From Thalassococcus profundi (GTDB lineage Bacteria > Pseudomonadota > Alphaproteobacteria > Rhodobacterales > Rhodobacteraceae), in NCBI RefSeq assembly GCF_003344785.1, contig NZ_QPMK01000010.1, positions 81,193-145,192 on the forward strand: a stretch of 64,000 nucleotides of DNA, given 5' to 3'. A program made the translations under genes and the position numbers. Positions 17,928 through 27,856 of the stretch are shown piece after piece (position 1 is the first letter of the stretch; the number at the start of each line of letters is the position of its first letter). The notes under the pieces are model-generated. The model had not been told where the DNA came from and searched no databases. It saw only the letters and a program-made list of their open reading frames with translations.

Positions 17928-19541
17928 ATGTCCCCCCATTCCCCCGCCGACGCACCGGCCATCGAACTCAAGGGCATTTCCAAGGCCTTTGGCCCGGTGC
18001 AGGCGAACAAGGACATTTCAATGCGGGTGATGCCGGGCACGATCCACGGCATCATCGGTGAGAACGGCGCGGGCAAGTCGACGCTGATGTCGATCCTCTA
18101 CGGCTTTTACAAGGCCGATGCGGGCGAGGTCTTCATCTCCGGCAAAAAGACCGAGATTCCCGACAGCCAGGCCGCGATCCGCGCCGGCATCGGCATGGTC
18201 TTCCAGCATTTCAAGCTGGTGCAGAATTTCACCGTGCTGGAAAACGTCATCCTCGGCGCCGAGGACGGCGGGCTGCTGCGCCCGAGCCTCGCAAAGGCGC
18301 GCGGCGTGCTCAAACAGCTTGCCGCGGAATACGAGCTGTCGGTCGATCCGGACACGCAGGTGCAGCACCTCAGCGTCGGCCACCAGCAGCGAGTCGAGAT
18401 CCTCAAGGCGCTCTACCGCGAGGCGGATATCCTGATCCTCGACGAACCCACCGGCGTTCTCACTCCGGCCGAGGCCGATCACCTGTTCCGCATCCTCGAC
18501 AACCTGCGGGCCGAGGGCAAGACGATCATCCTCATCACCCACAAGCTGCGCGAGATCATGGAGATCACCGACACCGTGTCGGTGATGCGCCGCGGCGAGA
18601 TGACCGCGACCGTCAAGACCGCCGAGACCAGCCCCGAACAGCTGGCCGAGCTGATGGTGGGCCGCAAGGTGCTGCTGCGCGTCGACAAGACGCCCGCGAA
18701 ACCCGGCGCAAAAGTGCTGGAGGTCGAGAACCTGCGCCTTGTCGACGACAAGGGCGTCGAGCGCCTTCGCGGCATCGACCTCGAGGTCCGAGCCGGCGAG
18801 ATTCTCGGCATCGCCGGGGTGGCGGGCAATGGCCAGTCGGAATTGCTCGAGGTGCTGGGCGGCTATGCCACAGCCACCGGCACGGTCCGCGTCAACGGCG
18901 CAGCAATGCCGCTTTCGGGTCCCGGATCGGACGGCCAGAGCCGCCGTGCCTGCGGCATCGCCCACGTCCCCGAGGACCGCCAGCACGAGGGGCTGATCAT
19001 GCCCTACACCGCGTGGGAGAATACCGCCTTCGGCTACCACCGCGACCCGGCCCTGCAAAAGGGCCTGCTGATGGACAATGCCGCGATCCGTGCCGATGCG
19101 GCGGCCAAGATGGACCGCTTCGACGTCCGCCCGCCCGACCCGACCCTCGCGGCGCGCAACTTTTCCGGCGGCAACCAGCAGAAGATCGTGCTGGCGCGCG
19201 AGATCGAACGCAATCCCGATATCCTGCTGGTCGGCCAGCCCACCCGCGGCGTCGACATCGGCGCCATCGAGTTCATCCACCAGCAGATCGTGCGCCTGCG
19301 CGACGCGGGCAAGGCGATCCTGCTGGTGTCCGTCGAACTGGACGAGATCTTTTCGCTGTCGGACAGGATCGCGGTGATGTTCGACGGCCGCATCATGGGC
19401 GTCCGCGACCCCGCCGAGACCGACCAGACCGAACTTGGCCTGCTGATGGCCGGGATCACCGAAAAACCCGACCGCCCGCTGATCGACGCGGTCGATGCCA
19501 AGCTCGACGCCAAGGAAGCGCGGGAGGCCGGCCATGGCTGA
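17928..19541 (+). CDS. ABC transporter ATP-binding protein with two nucleotide-binding domains
   Basis: The 537-aa protein fuses two ABC domains as in nucleoside and simple-sugar importers. Domain 1 has Walker A GENGAGKST, a signature written LSVGHQQR and Walker B LILDEPTGVL. Domain 2 has a degenerate Walker A (GVAGNGQSE), signature FSGGNQQK and LLVGQPTRGVD in place of a standard Walker B. The weakened second site is normal in this family. It energises uptake through the two permeases that follow. Confidence 0.93.
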   Translation: MSPHSPADAPAIELKGISKAFGPVQANKDISMRVMPGTIHGIIGENGAGKSTLMSILYGFYKADAGEVFISGKKTEIPDSQAAIRAGIGMVFQHFKLVQNFTVLENVILGAEDGGLLRPSLAKARGVLKQLAAEYELSVDPDTQVQHLSVGHQQRVEILKALYREADILILDEPTGVLTPAEADHLFRILDNLRAEGKTIILITHKLREIMEITDTVSVMRRGEMTATVKTAETSPEQLAELMVGRKVLLRVDKTPAKPGAKVLEVENLRLVDDKGVERLRGIDLEVRAGEILGIAGVAGNGQSELLEVLGGYATATGTVRVNGAAMPLSGPGSDGQSRRACGIAHVPEDRQHEGLIMPYTAWENTAFGYHRDPALQKGLLMDNAAIRADAAAKMDRFDVRPPDPTLAARNFSGGNQQKIVLAREIERNPDILLVGQPTRGVDIGAIEFIHQQIVRLRDAGKAILLVSVELDEIFSLSDRIAVMFDGRIMGVRDPAETDQTELGLLMAGITEKPDRPLIDAVDAKLDAKEAREAGHG

Positions 19542-19570
19542 CGCGCCCGCCCCGATCCGGAAGACCTGCC

Positions 19571-20665
19571 ATGGATAGAATGCCGAACTGGGCCGATGCG
19601 GTGCTCGTCCCGCTGATCTCGCTGCTGCTGGCCGCGATCCTGTCGGCGGGGGTGATCCTCGCCATCGGGGAAAGCCCGGTCGATGCCTTTTCGCTGATGG
19701 TCGAGGGCGCGCTGATGCGCTCAGCGGGCTGGGGTTACACGCTCTACTATGCCACCAACTTCATCTTCACCGGCCTTGCCGTGTCGGTCGCCTTTCACGC
19801 CCGCCTCTTCAACATCGGCGGCGAGGGGCAGGCGATGCTGGGCGGGCTCGGCGTGGCGCTGGTGTGCCTCTACATCCCCTGGCCGCACTGGTCGCTGGCA
19901 ATCGTCGCCGGTGCCGTGGGGGCCGCCCTCTTCGGTGCGCTCTGGGCGCTGGTGCCGGCCTACCTGCAAGCCAAACGCGGCAGCCATATCGTCATCACCA
20001 CGATCATGTTCAACTTCATCGCCGCGGCGCTGCTGAACTACGTGCTGGTGAACCTGCTGCGTCCCGTCGGCGCCATGGACCCGGCCACGGCGCGCTTTCC
20101 CGACGCGGTGCACCTGCCCACTTTCCAGGACATGTTCTCGACCGCAGCGACGCCGCTCTTCCGCGGCGCACCGGCGAATGTCAGCTTTTTCCTTGCGCTG
20201 CTGGCCTGCGGGCTGGTCTGGCTGCTGATCTGGCGCACCCGGCTGGGCTACGAGATCCGGGCCTTCGGCCATTCGGACTCCGCCGCGCGTTACGCCGGCA
20301 TCTCGCCGGTGCGCATCACCGTGGTGACCATGCTGATCTCGGGCGGGCTTGCGGGCATGATGGCCGTGAACACCACCATGGGCGAGGCCGAGCGGCTGGT
20401 GATGAACGCCACGGAGGGTGCGGGCTTCATCGGCATCGCGGTGGCCCTGATGGGCCGCAATCATCCCATCGGCGTGCTTCTGGCGGCGATCCTCTTCGGG
20501 TTTCTCTACCAGGGCGGCGCCGAACTGGCGCTCTGGACCAACATCCCGCGCGAACTGATCGTTGTGATCCAGGCGCTGGTGATCCTGTTCACCGGCGCGC
20601 TCGACAACATGGTGCGGATGCCGCTGGAACGGGCGTTCCTCGCGGGCCGCAAACGGAGGGCATGA
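19571..20665 (+). CDS. ABC transporter permease (nucleoside-type), subunit 1
   Basis: This 364-aa inner-membrane protein has about nine hydrophobic segments and the BPD_transp_2 motifs NIGGEGQAMLGGLG and GAGFIGIAVALMGRNHPIGVL. It pairs with the next gene to form the membrane channel of the BMP importer. ATG 19571 is chosen because a closer ATG at 19534 meets a stop after 14 codons. Its TGA overlaps the next start. Confidence 0.92.
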   Translation: MDRMPNWADAVLVPLISLLLAAILSAGVILAIGESPVDAFSLMVEGALMRSAGWGYTLYYATNFIFTGLAVSVAFHARLFNIGGEGQAMLGGLGVALVCLYIPWPHWSLAIVAGAVGAALFGALWALVPAYLQAKRGSHIVITTIMFNFIAAALLNYVLVNLLRPVGAMDPATARFPDAVHLPTFQDMFSTAATPLFRGAPANVSFFLALLACGLVWLLIWRTRLGYEIRAFGHSDSAARYAGISPVRITVVTMLISGGLAGMMAVNTTMGEAERLVMNATEGAGFIGIAVALMGRNHPIGVLLAAILFGFLYQGGAELALWTNIPRELIVVIQALVILFTGALDNMVRMPLERAFLAGRKRRA

Positions 20666-21630
20666 TGGACTTCCTGACCCTTCTCCAGGTGCTCGACAGC
20701 ACCGTGCGGCTCGCCACACCGCTGCTGCTGGCCTGTCTCGCCGGGCTCTTTTCCGAACGCGCGGGCATCTTCGACATCGGGCTCGAGGGCAAGATGCTTG
20801 CCTCCGCCTTCTTCGCCGCCGCCACGGCTGCGCTCACCGGGTCGGTCTGGCTGGGCCTTCTGGCCGGGATCGCGTCGTCGATGGTGCTGTCGGCGATCCA
20901 CGGGCTGGCCTCGATCACCTTCCGCGGCAACCAGCTGATCTCAGGCGTGGCGATCAATTTCCTCGCGGCGGGCATGACCGTGCTGATCGCGCAGGACTGG
21001 TTCGCCCAGGGCGGCCGCACCCCGTCGCTGATGAGCGGCGGCCGGTTCGAGGATATCACCCTTCCGCTGGCCGGGACGCTCGCACCGGTGCCGATCATCG
21101 GCCCGATCTATGCCGAGCTGATCTCCGGCCATTCGATCCTGGTCTATGTGGCCTTCCTCTGCGTGCCCGCGACATGGTGGGTCCTGTTCCGCACCCGTTT
21201 CGGCCTGCGCCTGCGCGCGGTGGGCGAAGCGCCCGAGGCGGTGGACACCGCCGGCGTGTCGGTGATCGGTCTGCGCTTTGCCGCCGTCGGCATCTGCGGG
21301 CTGCTCTGCGGGCTTGCCGGCGCCTACCTCGCCACCGGTCTGCAGGCGGGTTTCGTCAAGGACATGACCGCCGGCCGCGGCTACATCGCTCTGGCGGCGC
21401 TGATCTTCGCCAAGTGGCGGCCCTGGTACGCGCTTTGGGCCTGCCTGCTCTTCGGCCTGCTGCAGGCGGTGGCGCTGCGCTACCAGAACATCGACCTCGG
21501 CGGCATCGTCATCCCCGTGCAGTTCATGGACGCCCTGCCCTACATCCTGACGGTGGTGATCCTCGCGGGCTTCGTCGGCAAGGCGATCCCGCCGCGCGCC
21601 GGGGGCGAGCCCTATGTCAAGGAACGCTGA
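20665..21630 (+). CDS. ABC transporter permease (nucleoside-type), subunit 2
   Basis: The 321-aa membrane protein belongs to the same permease family as its upstream partner, with FDIGLEGKMLASAFFAA, AISGVAINFLA-like GNQLISGVAINFLAAG and AGRGYIALAALIFAKWRP. Two adjacent ATGs (20662, 20665) are possible; GGAGGG spacing favours the second. It closes the operon and is followed by repeat and hairpin elements. Confidence 0.92.
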   Translation: MDFLTLLQVLDSTVRLATPLLLACLAGLFSERAGIFDIGLEGKMLASAFFAAATAALTGSVWLGLLAGIASSMVLSAIHGLASITFRGNQLISGVAINFLAAGMTVLIAQDWFAQGGRTPSLMSGGRFEDITLPLAGTLAPVPIIGPIYAELISGHSILVYVAFLCVPATWWVLFRTRFGLRLRAVGEAPEAVDTAGVSVIGLRFAAVGICGLLCGLAGAYLATGLQAGFVKDMTAGRGYIALAALIFAKWRPWYALWACLLFGLLQAVALRYQNIDLGGIVIPVQFMDALPYILTVVILAGFVGKAIPPRAGGEPYVKER

Positions 21631-21654
21631 GCTTGCATCAAGAAGAGCTTTGAT

Positions 21655-21686
21655 GCCTCCGGCGGGAGTTTAGAGGCAAGATGAAG
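21655..21686 (+). repeat. Dispersed 32-bp intergenic repeat, copy 1
   Basis: This 32-bp sequence, from GCCTCCGGCGGG to GGCAAGATGAAG, recurs exactly in the opposite orientation at 25619-25650. Its last 12 nt also form an inverted repeat with 21705-21716, giving a stem around an 18-nt loop. It sits 25 bp after the permease stop. Rhodobacteraceae genomes carry similar intergenic motifs. Confidence 0.8.
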
Positions 21687-21734
21687 CCGGGGACCCGGAT
21701 CCTTCTTCATCTTGCCAATAAACCTCCGGGGAGC

Positions 21735-21754
21735 GCGAGGGGCTGGCCCCTCGC
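21735..21754. terminator. GC-rich hairpin between convergent genes
   Basis: GCGAGGGG and CCCCTCGC form a perfect 8-bp stem around CTGG. It follows AATAAACCTCCGGGGA, resembling the two AATAcCCTCGGGGG hairpin elements elsewhere in the window. No T-run follows, so terminator action is uncertain. Confidence 0.4.
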
Positions 21755-21768
21755 TCCGGTCCTCTCGT

Positions 21769-22884
21769 TCAGCGCAGAGGCCCGGTCTGGTAAAGCCGGA
21801 TCTTCAGCCCGCCATGCGGCACCGGCGGGCCGGCGGGCTTGAACGGCAGGCCGGTCGCCTTGGCCAGCGACGGCTCTGACGTCACCAGCCCGACGCGCCA
21901 GCCGGAAAAGCCCTCGCTCAGCCGCGCGCCGAGGCCTGCATAGACGCCGTAGAGCAGCTTCTTGTTGCCGATCCGCGCGCCGTAGGGCGGGTTGACCATC
22001 ACCAGCCCCGGCGGCCCGTCGGGACGCGCGAGGTCGCTGACGGGCTGCACGGTAAAGGTCGTCTGATCGCCAACTCCGGCGCGGACGGCGTTCTCGGTCG
22101 CCATGCGGATGGCACCGGCGTCGCGGTCGTAGCCGTAAAATCGCAGGTCCGGCACGGCGCCTGACGCCCGTTCGCGCAGCGCCTGCACCGCGGCCGCATC
22201 GACCGTGGCCAGATCCTCGAAGGCAAAGCGCCGGCTGCGCCCGGGCAAGAGCCCTGACGCGATCTCGGCCGCCTCGATCGGGAAGGTGCCCGAGCCGCAC
22301 ATCGGGTCGAGCACCGGCTCAACCCCGTCGTAACCGCATTGCCGCAGGAACAGCGCCGCCAGGGTTTCGCGCATCGGCGCCTTGCCGACGGCCACCTTGT
22401 GGCCGCGCTTGTGCAGGCCCTCGCCGCTGGTGTCGACGCTCAGGATCACCAGGTTGTCGTCAATCCGGACCTTGAGCACCAACGGCGCCTCGGCCGTGAC
22501 CTCGACCCCCAGTTCCTCGCGCAGCGCCGTCTCGATCCGCTGCGCGGCGGCCCCGGCGTGGTAGATCTTCGACGCGCGGCAGCTCACCTCGACCTTCACC
22601 GGCACATCGGTGCGCAGCACCTCGTGCCAGGGAAATTTCCGTGCCCGTTTGTCCAGTTGCGCCAGGTGGAACGCGCGAAAACTGCCGATCCGCGCCAGCA
22701 CCCGGCTGGCGCCGCGCAATTCGATATTGGCGCGCCAGACCTCGGGCCACCCGCCCTGCAACGCGACGCCGCCGGGGACGGAGTCGGCGCCGGCGAAACC
22801 GGCGGCGCGCACCTCGTCCAGAAGCGCGTCTTCGAGCCCGGGCAGGGCGACGAGGAAGATCTCGAAGGGGGCTGTGGTGTCCAT
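21769..22884 (-). CDS. THUMP-domain class I SAM-dependent RNA methyltransferase (RlmL-type)
   Basis: The 371-aa protein has an N-terminal ferredoxin-like/THUMP region (FEIFLVALPGLEDALLDEVRAAGF) that binds RNA. A methyltransferase domain follows, with SAM motif VLDPMCGSGTFPIEAAEIA and catalytic NPPYGARIG, diagnostic of N2-guanine RNA methylation. It corresponds to the N-terminal (m2G2445) half of E. coli RlmL, lacking the RlmK part. A much longer in-frame extension upstream overlaps the TauE gene and is rejected; ATG 22884 starts the conserved region. Confidence 0.9.
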   Translation of the reverse strand: MDTTAPFEIFLVALPGLEDALLDEVRAAGFAGADSVPGGVALQGGWPEVWRANIELRGASRVLARIGSFRAFHLAQLDKRARKFPWHEVLRTDVPVKVEVSCRASKIYHAGAAAQRIETALREELGVEVTAEAPLVLKVRIDDNLVILSVDTSGEGLHKRGHKVAVGKAPMRETLAALFLRQCGYDGVEPVLDPMCGSGTFPIEAAEIASGLLPGRSRRFAFEDLATVDAAAVQALRERASGAVPDLRFYGYDRDAGAIRMATENAVRAGVGDQTTFTVQPVSDLARPDGPPGLVMVNPPYGARIGNKKLLYGVYAGLGARLSEGFSGWRVGLVTSEPSLAKATGLPFKPAGPPVPHGGLKIRLYQTGPLR

Positions 22885-23019
22885 TGCGCCCCTGTAGCGC
22901 GGATCGCCGCCAGCTTCGACAGCAATCTTCCGTGGCCGCGCCGCATCGCCGCGCGGAAAGCGCGCGAGCGGCATCGAGGCAGGTTGCCAATCGGGCACGC
23001 CCGGGCGCAGAGTACGCCC

Positions 23020-23934
23020 ATGCAGCTCTACCTTCCCATCGCCGAAGTTGCGGTCAATCTTTACCTGCTTCTGGGGCTGGGAACGCTTGTTGGCATGCTG
23101 TCTGGCATGTTCGGCGTCGGCGGCGGGTTCCTGATCACGCCGCTGCTCTTCTTCATGGGAATCCCGCCTGCCGTGGCGGTCGCCACCGGGGCGAACCAGA
23201 TCGTCGCCTCGTCGATCTCGGCGGTGCTGGCGCATCTCAAGCGCCGGACGGTAGACCTGCGCATGGGCACGGTGCTGCTGATCGGCGGGCTGATCGGCGC
23301 GGGCCTTGGCGTCTACGTCTTCAACCTGCTGCGCGAGATGGGCCAGGTCGATCTTCTGGTGCGGCTCTGCTACGTGGTGTTCCTGGGCGTCATCGGGGCG
23401 CTGATGTTCGTCGAATCCCTGCGCGCCCTCATGCAATCCAAACGCGGCGCCCCGCCCAGGCGCCGCCATCACGGCTGGGTGCACGGACTGCCGTTCAAGA
23501 TGCGCTTCCGCACCTCTGGGCTCTATATCTCGGCGATCCCGCCGCTGATGGTGGGGGTGTCGGTGGGCCTCTTGGCGGCGATCATGGGGGTCGGCGGCGG
23601 CTTCATCATGGTGCCGGCGATGATCTACCTGCTGGGCATGCCCACCAAGGTCGTGATCGGCACGTCGCTCTTTCAGATCATCTTTGTCACCGCCTTCACC
23701 ACGCTGCTGCATGCCACGACGATGTACACCGTCGACATGGTGCTGGCGCTGGCGTTGATCGTCGGCGGCGTCGTCGGCGCGCAGCTGGGCGCGGTGATCG
23801 GGGCCAAGCTGCGCGCCGAGCAGCTGCGCATCTTGCTGGCACTTTTGGTGCTGGGCGTCTGCGGCAAGCTGGCGCTGGAACTGCTGCTCACCCCGTCCGA
23901 GCTTTACCTCATCGACGCGCCGGGGGTGGGCTGA
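23020..23934 (+). CDS. TauE/SafE-family sulfite/organosulfonate exporter
   Basis: The 304-aa polytopic protein has two homologous halves, each with the TSUP glycine motif: GMFGVGGGFLITPLLFFMGIP and GVGGGFIMVPAMIYLLGMP. Such proteins export sulfite or sulfonates or move related anions. The next gene, a TIGR02186 protein coupled by ATGA, accompanies it in many alphaproteobacteria, suggesting a joint unit. Confidence 0.9.
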   Translation: MQLYLPIAEVAVNLYLLLGLGTLVGMLSGMFGVGGGFLITPLLFFMGIPPAVAVATGANQIVASSISAVLAHLKRRTVDLRMGTVLLIGGLIGAGLGVYVFNLLREMGQVDLLVRLCYVVFLGVIGALMFVESLRALMQSKRGAPPRRRHHGWVHGLPFKMRFRTSGLYISAIPPLMVGVSVGLLAAIMGVGGGFIMVPAMIYLLGMPTKVVIGTSLFQIIFVTAFTTLLHATTMYTVDMVLALALIVGGVVGAQLGAVIGAKLRAEQLRILLALLVLGVCGKLALELLLTPSELYLIDAPGVG

Positions 23935-24695
23935 TGCGCCGACTGTTCGCCCTGCTGATCTGCCTGGCCCTGCCCGCCGCCGCGCAGGACGAAGAGGTCG
24001 TGCTGGGCCTGAGCCAGAACCAGGTGTCGATCACCGCCAATTTCGACGGCTCCGAGATCCTGATCTTCGGCGCGATCAAGCGCGAGACGCCGATCCCCGA
24101 GGATCCTCTCGAGGTGCTGATCACCGTGGCAGGACCGCAGCAGGAGCTGGTTGTCCGCCGAAAGGCGCGTCGTTTCGGCATCTGGGTCAACACCGACGCG
24201 GTCGAGGTCGATGCCGCGCCGTCCTTCTACGCGGTCGCCACCTCCGCGCCCTTCGAACAGACCATTTCGGCGGTGGAAGACCTGCGCCACAGCGTGTCGA
24301 TCCCCCGCGCCATCCGCTCGGTCGGTGCGCCGATGAGCATCAACGACAGCCAGGCGTTTTCCGAGGCGGTGATCCGCATCCGCCGCGACAACGGCCTGTA
24401 CCAGTTGCGCGAAGAGACCGTGTCGCTGCGGGAACAGACGCTCTTCGACACCTCCATCGCCATGCCCGCCAGCCTGACAGAAGGCGCCTACCCGACAAGG
24501 ATCTTCCTGACGCGCGGCGGCACAGTGATTTCGCGCTACGAAACCGTCATCGACGTGCGCAAGGTCGGGCTGGAACGTTGGCTCTACAACCTCTCGCGCG
24601 AGCAGCCGCTGGTCTACGGCCTCTTGTCCGTCGCGCTGGCCATCGCCGCGGGCTGGAGCGCCTCTGCCGCCGCGCGCTATCTGAGGGACGGCTGA
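23934..24695 (+). CDS. TIGR02186-family membrane-anchored periplasmic protein
   Basis: The 253-aa protein has a signal peptide (MRRLFALLICLALPAAA), a beta-rich periplasmic domain starting LGLSQNQVSITANFDGSEILIFGAI, and one C-terminal membrane span (PLVYGLLSVALAIAAGWSASAA). It belongs to an alphaproteobacterial family of unknown function typically linked to TauE genes. Overlaps of 1-4 nt with both neighbours indicate a three-gene operon. Confidence 0.85.
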   Translation: MRRLFALLICLALPAAAQDEEVVLGLSQNQVSITANFDGSEILIFGAIKRETPIPEDPLEVLITVAGPQQELVVRRKARRFGIWVNTDAVEVDAAPSFYAVATSAPFEQTISAVEDLRHSVSIPRAIRSVGAPMSINDSQAFSEAVIRIRRDNGLYQLREETVSLREQTLFDTSIAMPASLTEGAYPTRIFLTRGGTVISRYETVIDVRKVGLERWLYNLSREQPLVYGLLSVALAIAAGWSASAAARYLRDG

Positions 24696-25126
24696 TGGCC
24701 CGCCCCCTGCCCCCGACCCGCGCGGGTTATGCCGCCTTCCGCGTCCTGCCGACGCGCTGGATGGACAACGACGAATACGGGCACATGAACAACGCCACGT
24801 ATTTCTCGCTTTTCGACACCGCCGTCAGCCTCTGGCAGATCGACCAGGGGATCGAGATTCGCGGGCCGAAGGCGAACCGGTTCCTGGTGGTCGAGAACGG
24901 CTGCACCTATTTTGCCGAAGCCGGGTTTCCCGACCTCATCCATGCCGGTCTGCGGATCGGGCACCTGGGCCGGTCGTCCTTCCGCTATGAACTGGGTCTC
25001 TTCCGCAACGACGAGGACAGCGCCTGCGCCACCGGATTCTTTGCGCAGGTGAACGTGGATGGCTCGGGGCGCCCCGCGCCGCTGCCCGAGGATATCCGTG
25101 GACTGCTGGCACGGATCGAAATTTGA
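24695..25126 (+). CDS. Acyl-CoA thioesterase (hotdog fold, 4HBT type)
   Basis: The 143-aa protein has the 4-hydroxybenzoyl-CoA thioesterase signature RWMDNDEYGHMNNATYFSLFDTA at about residues 21-43, where the Asp/Asn motif begins the catalytic helix. Such enzymes cleave short or aromatic acyl-CoAs; substrate is unknown here. Its ATG overlaps the preceding stop codon. Confidence 0.88.
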   Translation: MARPLPPTRAGYAAFRVLPTRWMDNDEYGHMNNATYFSLFDTAVSLWQIDQGIEIRGPKANRFLVVENGCTYFAEAGFPDLIHAGLRIGHLGRSSFRYELGLFRNDEDSACATGFFAQVNVDGSGRPAPLPEDIRGLLARIEI

Positions 25127-25183
25127 CAACTCGGCACTGCGTTTCGTGCTAGGGTTGCGCATCCGCCGCGAAAGGACAGACCC

Positions 25184-25579
25184 ATGCACACGACATTTGC
25201 CGCCAGCGCCCTGGTGCTTCTGCTTTCCGTCACGGGCCTTGCCGCGCAGCAAAGCGAAGAGGTCAGGTTCGCGCCCGGCAACTTCGGCACCATGGTCACC
25301 GGCAGCATCACCGGCAAGGCCTACATGGACTACACCCTGGGCGCACAAGAGGGACAGGAGATGTTCGCCGAACTGACCTCAGACAGCGCGTCGGTCAACT
25401 TCAACATCCTGCCGCCCGGCAGCGACGGCCAGGCGATCTACATCGGGTCGATCGATGGCCCGACCGCCACCGTCACCTTGCCCGAAACCGGCACCTACAC
25501 GATCCGCGTCTACCAGATGGGCAACGCCGCCGACAGCGGCCAGACCAACGCGTTCAACCTCGACCTGTCGATCCAGTGA
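25184..25579 (+). CDS. Small exported beta-rich protein
   Basis: The 131-aa protein begins with a signal peptide (MHTTFAASALVLLLSVTGLAA). The mature part (ITGKAYMDYTLGAQEGQEMFAELTSD...VTLPETGTYTIRVYQMGNAA) resembles pre-peptidase C-terminal-like beta domains, which often act as exported carbohydrate or protein modules. I know no defined function. It is preceded by a GAAAGGAC ribosome site. Confidence 0.75.
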   Translation: MHTTFAASALVLLLSVTGLAAQQSEEVRFAPGNFGTMVTGSITGKAYMDYTLGAQEGQEMFAELTSDSASVNFNILPPGSDGQAIYIGSIDGPTATVTLPETGTYTIRVYQMGNAADSGQTNAFNLDLSIQ

Positions 25580-25618
25580 GCCGACGCGCGACGCTGCCCG
25601 CACCGTGCAAGGACCCGC

Positions 25619-25650
25619 CTTCATCTTGCCTCTAAACTCCCGCCGGAGGC
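25619..25650 (-). repeat. Dispersed 32-bp intergenic repeat, copy 2
   Basis: This is the exact reverse complement of 21655-21686. It lies in the 98-bp space between convergent genes, 28 bp before the uvrC stop, so both copies sit at gene 3' ends. Confidence 0.8.
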
Positions 25651-25677
25651 TCCGGCACCGGCCAACCGGAACCGCGA

Positions 25678-27552
25678 TCAGCCTTTCTCGTGAAAGAACC
25701 CGTAAATCCGTTCCGCCAGCGCCTCGCTGACGCCCTCGACGGCCTGCAGGTCCGACAGGTTCGCACGGCTCACCGCCTTGGCAGAGCCGAAATGCGCCAG
25801 CAGAGCCCTTTTGCGCGCCGCGCCCACGCCGGGCACGTCGTCGAGCGGATTGGCCGACACAGCCTTGGCGCGCTTGGCGCGGTGGGTGCCGATGGCAAAA
25901 CGGTGCGCTTCGTCGCGCAGGCGCTGGACGAAATAGAGCACCGGATCGTTGTGGCGCAGCGCAAAGGGGCGCTGGCCGGGGCGGTGGAATTCCTCCTTGC
26001 CCGCATCCCGGTCGATGCCCTTGGCGACACCGACCATCGGAATGTCCTCGACCCCGTGCTCGCGCATAATCCCGGCCACCGCCGACACCTGCCCGGCGCC
26101 GCCGTCGATCAGCAGCAGGTCGGGCCAGAGCCCCTTCGATCGGTCCGGATCGTCCTTCAGCAGGCGTTTGAAGCGACGCTCCAGCACTTCCTTCATCATG
26201 CCGAAGTCGTCGCCGGGCACGAGGTCCTCACCGCGGATGTTGAACTTGCGGTACTGGTTCTTCATGTAGCCATCCGGCCCCGCGACGATCATCGCGCCCA
26301 CGGCGTTGGTGCCCTGGATGTGGCTGTTGTCGTAGACCTCGATGCGCTCGGGCGGCGCGTCCAGCGCGAAGGCTTCGGCCAGGCCGCGCAGCAGCTTTCC
26401 CTGCGTCGCCGTCTCGGCCATCTTGCGCGCGAGGCTCTCGCGGGCGTTGCGCGCGGCGCCCTCGATCAGCTCGGCCTTTTCGCCGCGCAAGGGCACCGCG
26501 ATCTCGACCTTGCGGCCCAGCTTGCCGGTCAGCGCCTCTTCCATCAGGTCGGTGTTCTCGATCGCGTGTGAGAGCAGCACCAGCCGCGCCGGTTCCTTGG
26601 TGTCGTAGAACTGCCCCAGGAAGGCCTCGAGCACCTCGGCCTCGTCCACCTCCGCGCCGACCCGCGGATAGAAATCGCGGTTGCCCCAGTTCTGGTTGGC
26701 GCGGATGAAGAACACCTGCACGCAGGCCTGCCCGCCGTCGAGATGCAGCGCGATCACGTCCGCCTCGGTCACGCCGCGCGGGTTGATGCCCTGTGCGGTC
26801 TGCACCTGCGTCAGCGCCCGGATCCGGTCGCGCAGCGCGGCGGCGCGTTCGAATTCCATCGCCTCGGACGCCTCCGACATCTGCCTGGCGAGGCTCTCTT
26901 GTATATGGGTGGTCTTGCCCTGAAGGAACTGCGCCGCGTCACGCACGCTGGCCTTGTAGTCTTCGCTTGAAATCTTGCCGACGCAAGGCGCGCTGCAGCG
27001 GCGGATCTGGTGCAGCAGGCAGGGCCGCGTGCGGCTGTCGAACATCGAATCCGTGCAGTTGCGCAGCAGGAACACCTTCTGCAGCTGGTTCAGCGTGCGG
27101 TTCACCGCGCCGGCGCTGGCGAAGGGTCCGAAATACTGGCCCTTGTCCTTCTTGGCGCCGCGATGCTTGGCGATCTGCGGAAAGGCGTGGCCGGTGATCA
27201 GGATGTTTGGAAAGCTCTTGTCGTCGCGCAAGAGCACGTTGTAGCGCGGCTTGAGTTGCTTGATCAGGTTCTGTTCGAGCAGCAGCGCCTCGGTTTCCGT
27301 GCGCGTCGTGAGAAACATCATCGACGCGGTTTCCCGGATCATCCGCGCGATCCGGCCCGAATGGCCCGCCGGCCGCGCGTAGTTGCTGACTCGCGCCTTG
27401 AGGTTGCGCGCCTTGCCCACGTAAAGCACCCGGCTTTGCGCATCCAGCATCCGGTACACGCCCGGGCTGCTGTCCAGAGTCTTGAGGTAGGACTGGATGC
27501 AGGCATGCCCGGTCGGGGTGTTTTCAGCCGAACTGTCAGGGCCGGTTGTCAT
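25678..27552 (-). CDS. uvrC: Excinuclease ABC subunit C
   Basis: The 624-aa protein carries all UvrC parts in order: the GIY-YIG nuclease ([30 protein letters not shown]) at about residues 29-58, a Cys-bearing linker ([17 protein letters not shown]), the UvrB-binding UVR helix ([19 protein letters not shown]), the RNase H-like 5' nuclease ([20 protein letters not shown]) and C-terminal helix-hairpin-helices ([20 protein letters not shown]). It makes both incisions in nucleotide-excision repair. Confidence 0.96.
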   Translation of the reverse strand: MTTGPDSSAENTPTGHACIQSYLKTLDSSPGVYRMLDAQSRVLYVGKARNLKARVSNYARPAGHSGRIARMIRETASMMFLTTRTETEALLLEQNLIKQLKPRYNVLLRDDKSFPNILITGHAFPQIAKHRGAKKDKGQYFGPFASAGAVNRTLNQLQKVFLLRNCTDSMFDSRTRPCLLHQIRRCSAPCVGKISSEDYKASVRDAAQFLQGKTTHIQESLARQMSEASEAMEFERAAALRDRIRALTQVQTAQGINPRGVTEADVIALHLDGGQACVQVFFIRANQNWGNRDFYPRVGAEVDEAEVLEAFLGQFYDTKEPARLVLLSHAIENTDLMEEALTGKLGRKVEIAVPLRGEKAELIEGAARNARESLARKMAETATQGKLLRGLAEAFALDAPPERIEVYDNSHIQGTNAVGAMIVAGPDGYMKNQYRKFNIRGEDLVPGDDFGMMKEVLERRFKRLLKDDPDRSKGLWPDLLLIDGGAGQVSAVAGIMREHGVEDIPMVGVAKGIDRDAGKEEFHRPGQRPFALRHNDPVLYFVQRLRDEAHRFAIGTHRAKRAKAVSANPLDDVPGVGAARKRALLAHFGSAKAVSRANLSDLQAVEGVSEALAERIYGFFHEKG

Positions 27553-27856
27553 TGCCTATGTCCATTCCACTTGCGGGACATGATTCTGTGCCGCGGCTGC
27601 AAAATACCGGCGTCGGGTTCAAGCGCCAAGGCATCCACGAGTCCTGTGGATAAAGGTGCGGGTATCTTTTGGGCAGCCGGAAATTTTCCTGTCTTTTGGC
27701 ATAGTTCATCAATTTGCCTGATTTTTGAGCGCAAATCCAACCCATTGATTTCGCTTCATATTTTTTTGATGCCACTACAAACATCTGATTTTATTAGGAG
27801 AATTGTAACGGTTTTCCAACAGCAACAAGAGCGGTGCGTAACTTACCTAAGGTCGC
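27553..27856. promoter_or_regulatory. AT-rich intergenic region upstream of uvrC
   Basis: These 304 bp contain no supported gene. The stretch 27660-27830 is unusually AT-rich for this genome, with runs such as ATATTTTTTTGATG near 27760. It lies directly upstream of uvrC on the minus strand and downstream of the SDR stop, so it probably holds the uvrC promoter; I could not fix -35/-10 boxes. Confidence 0.45.
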
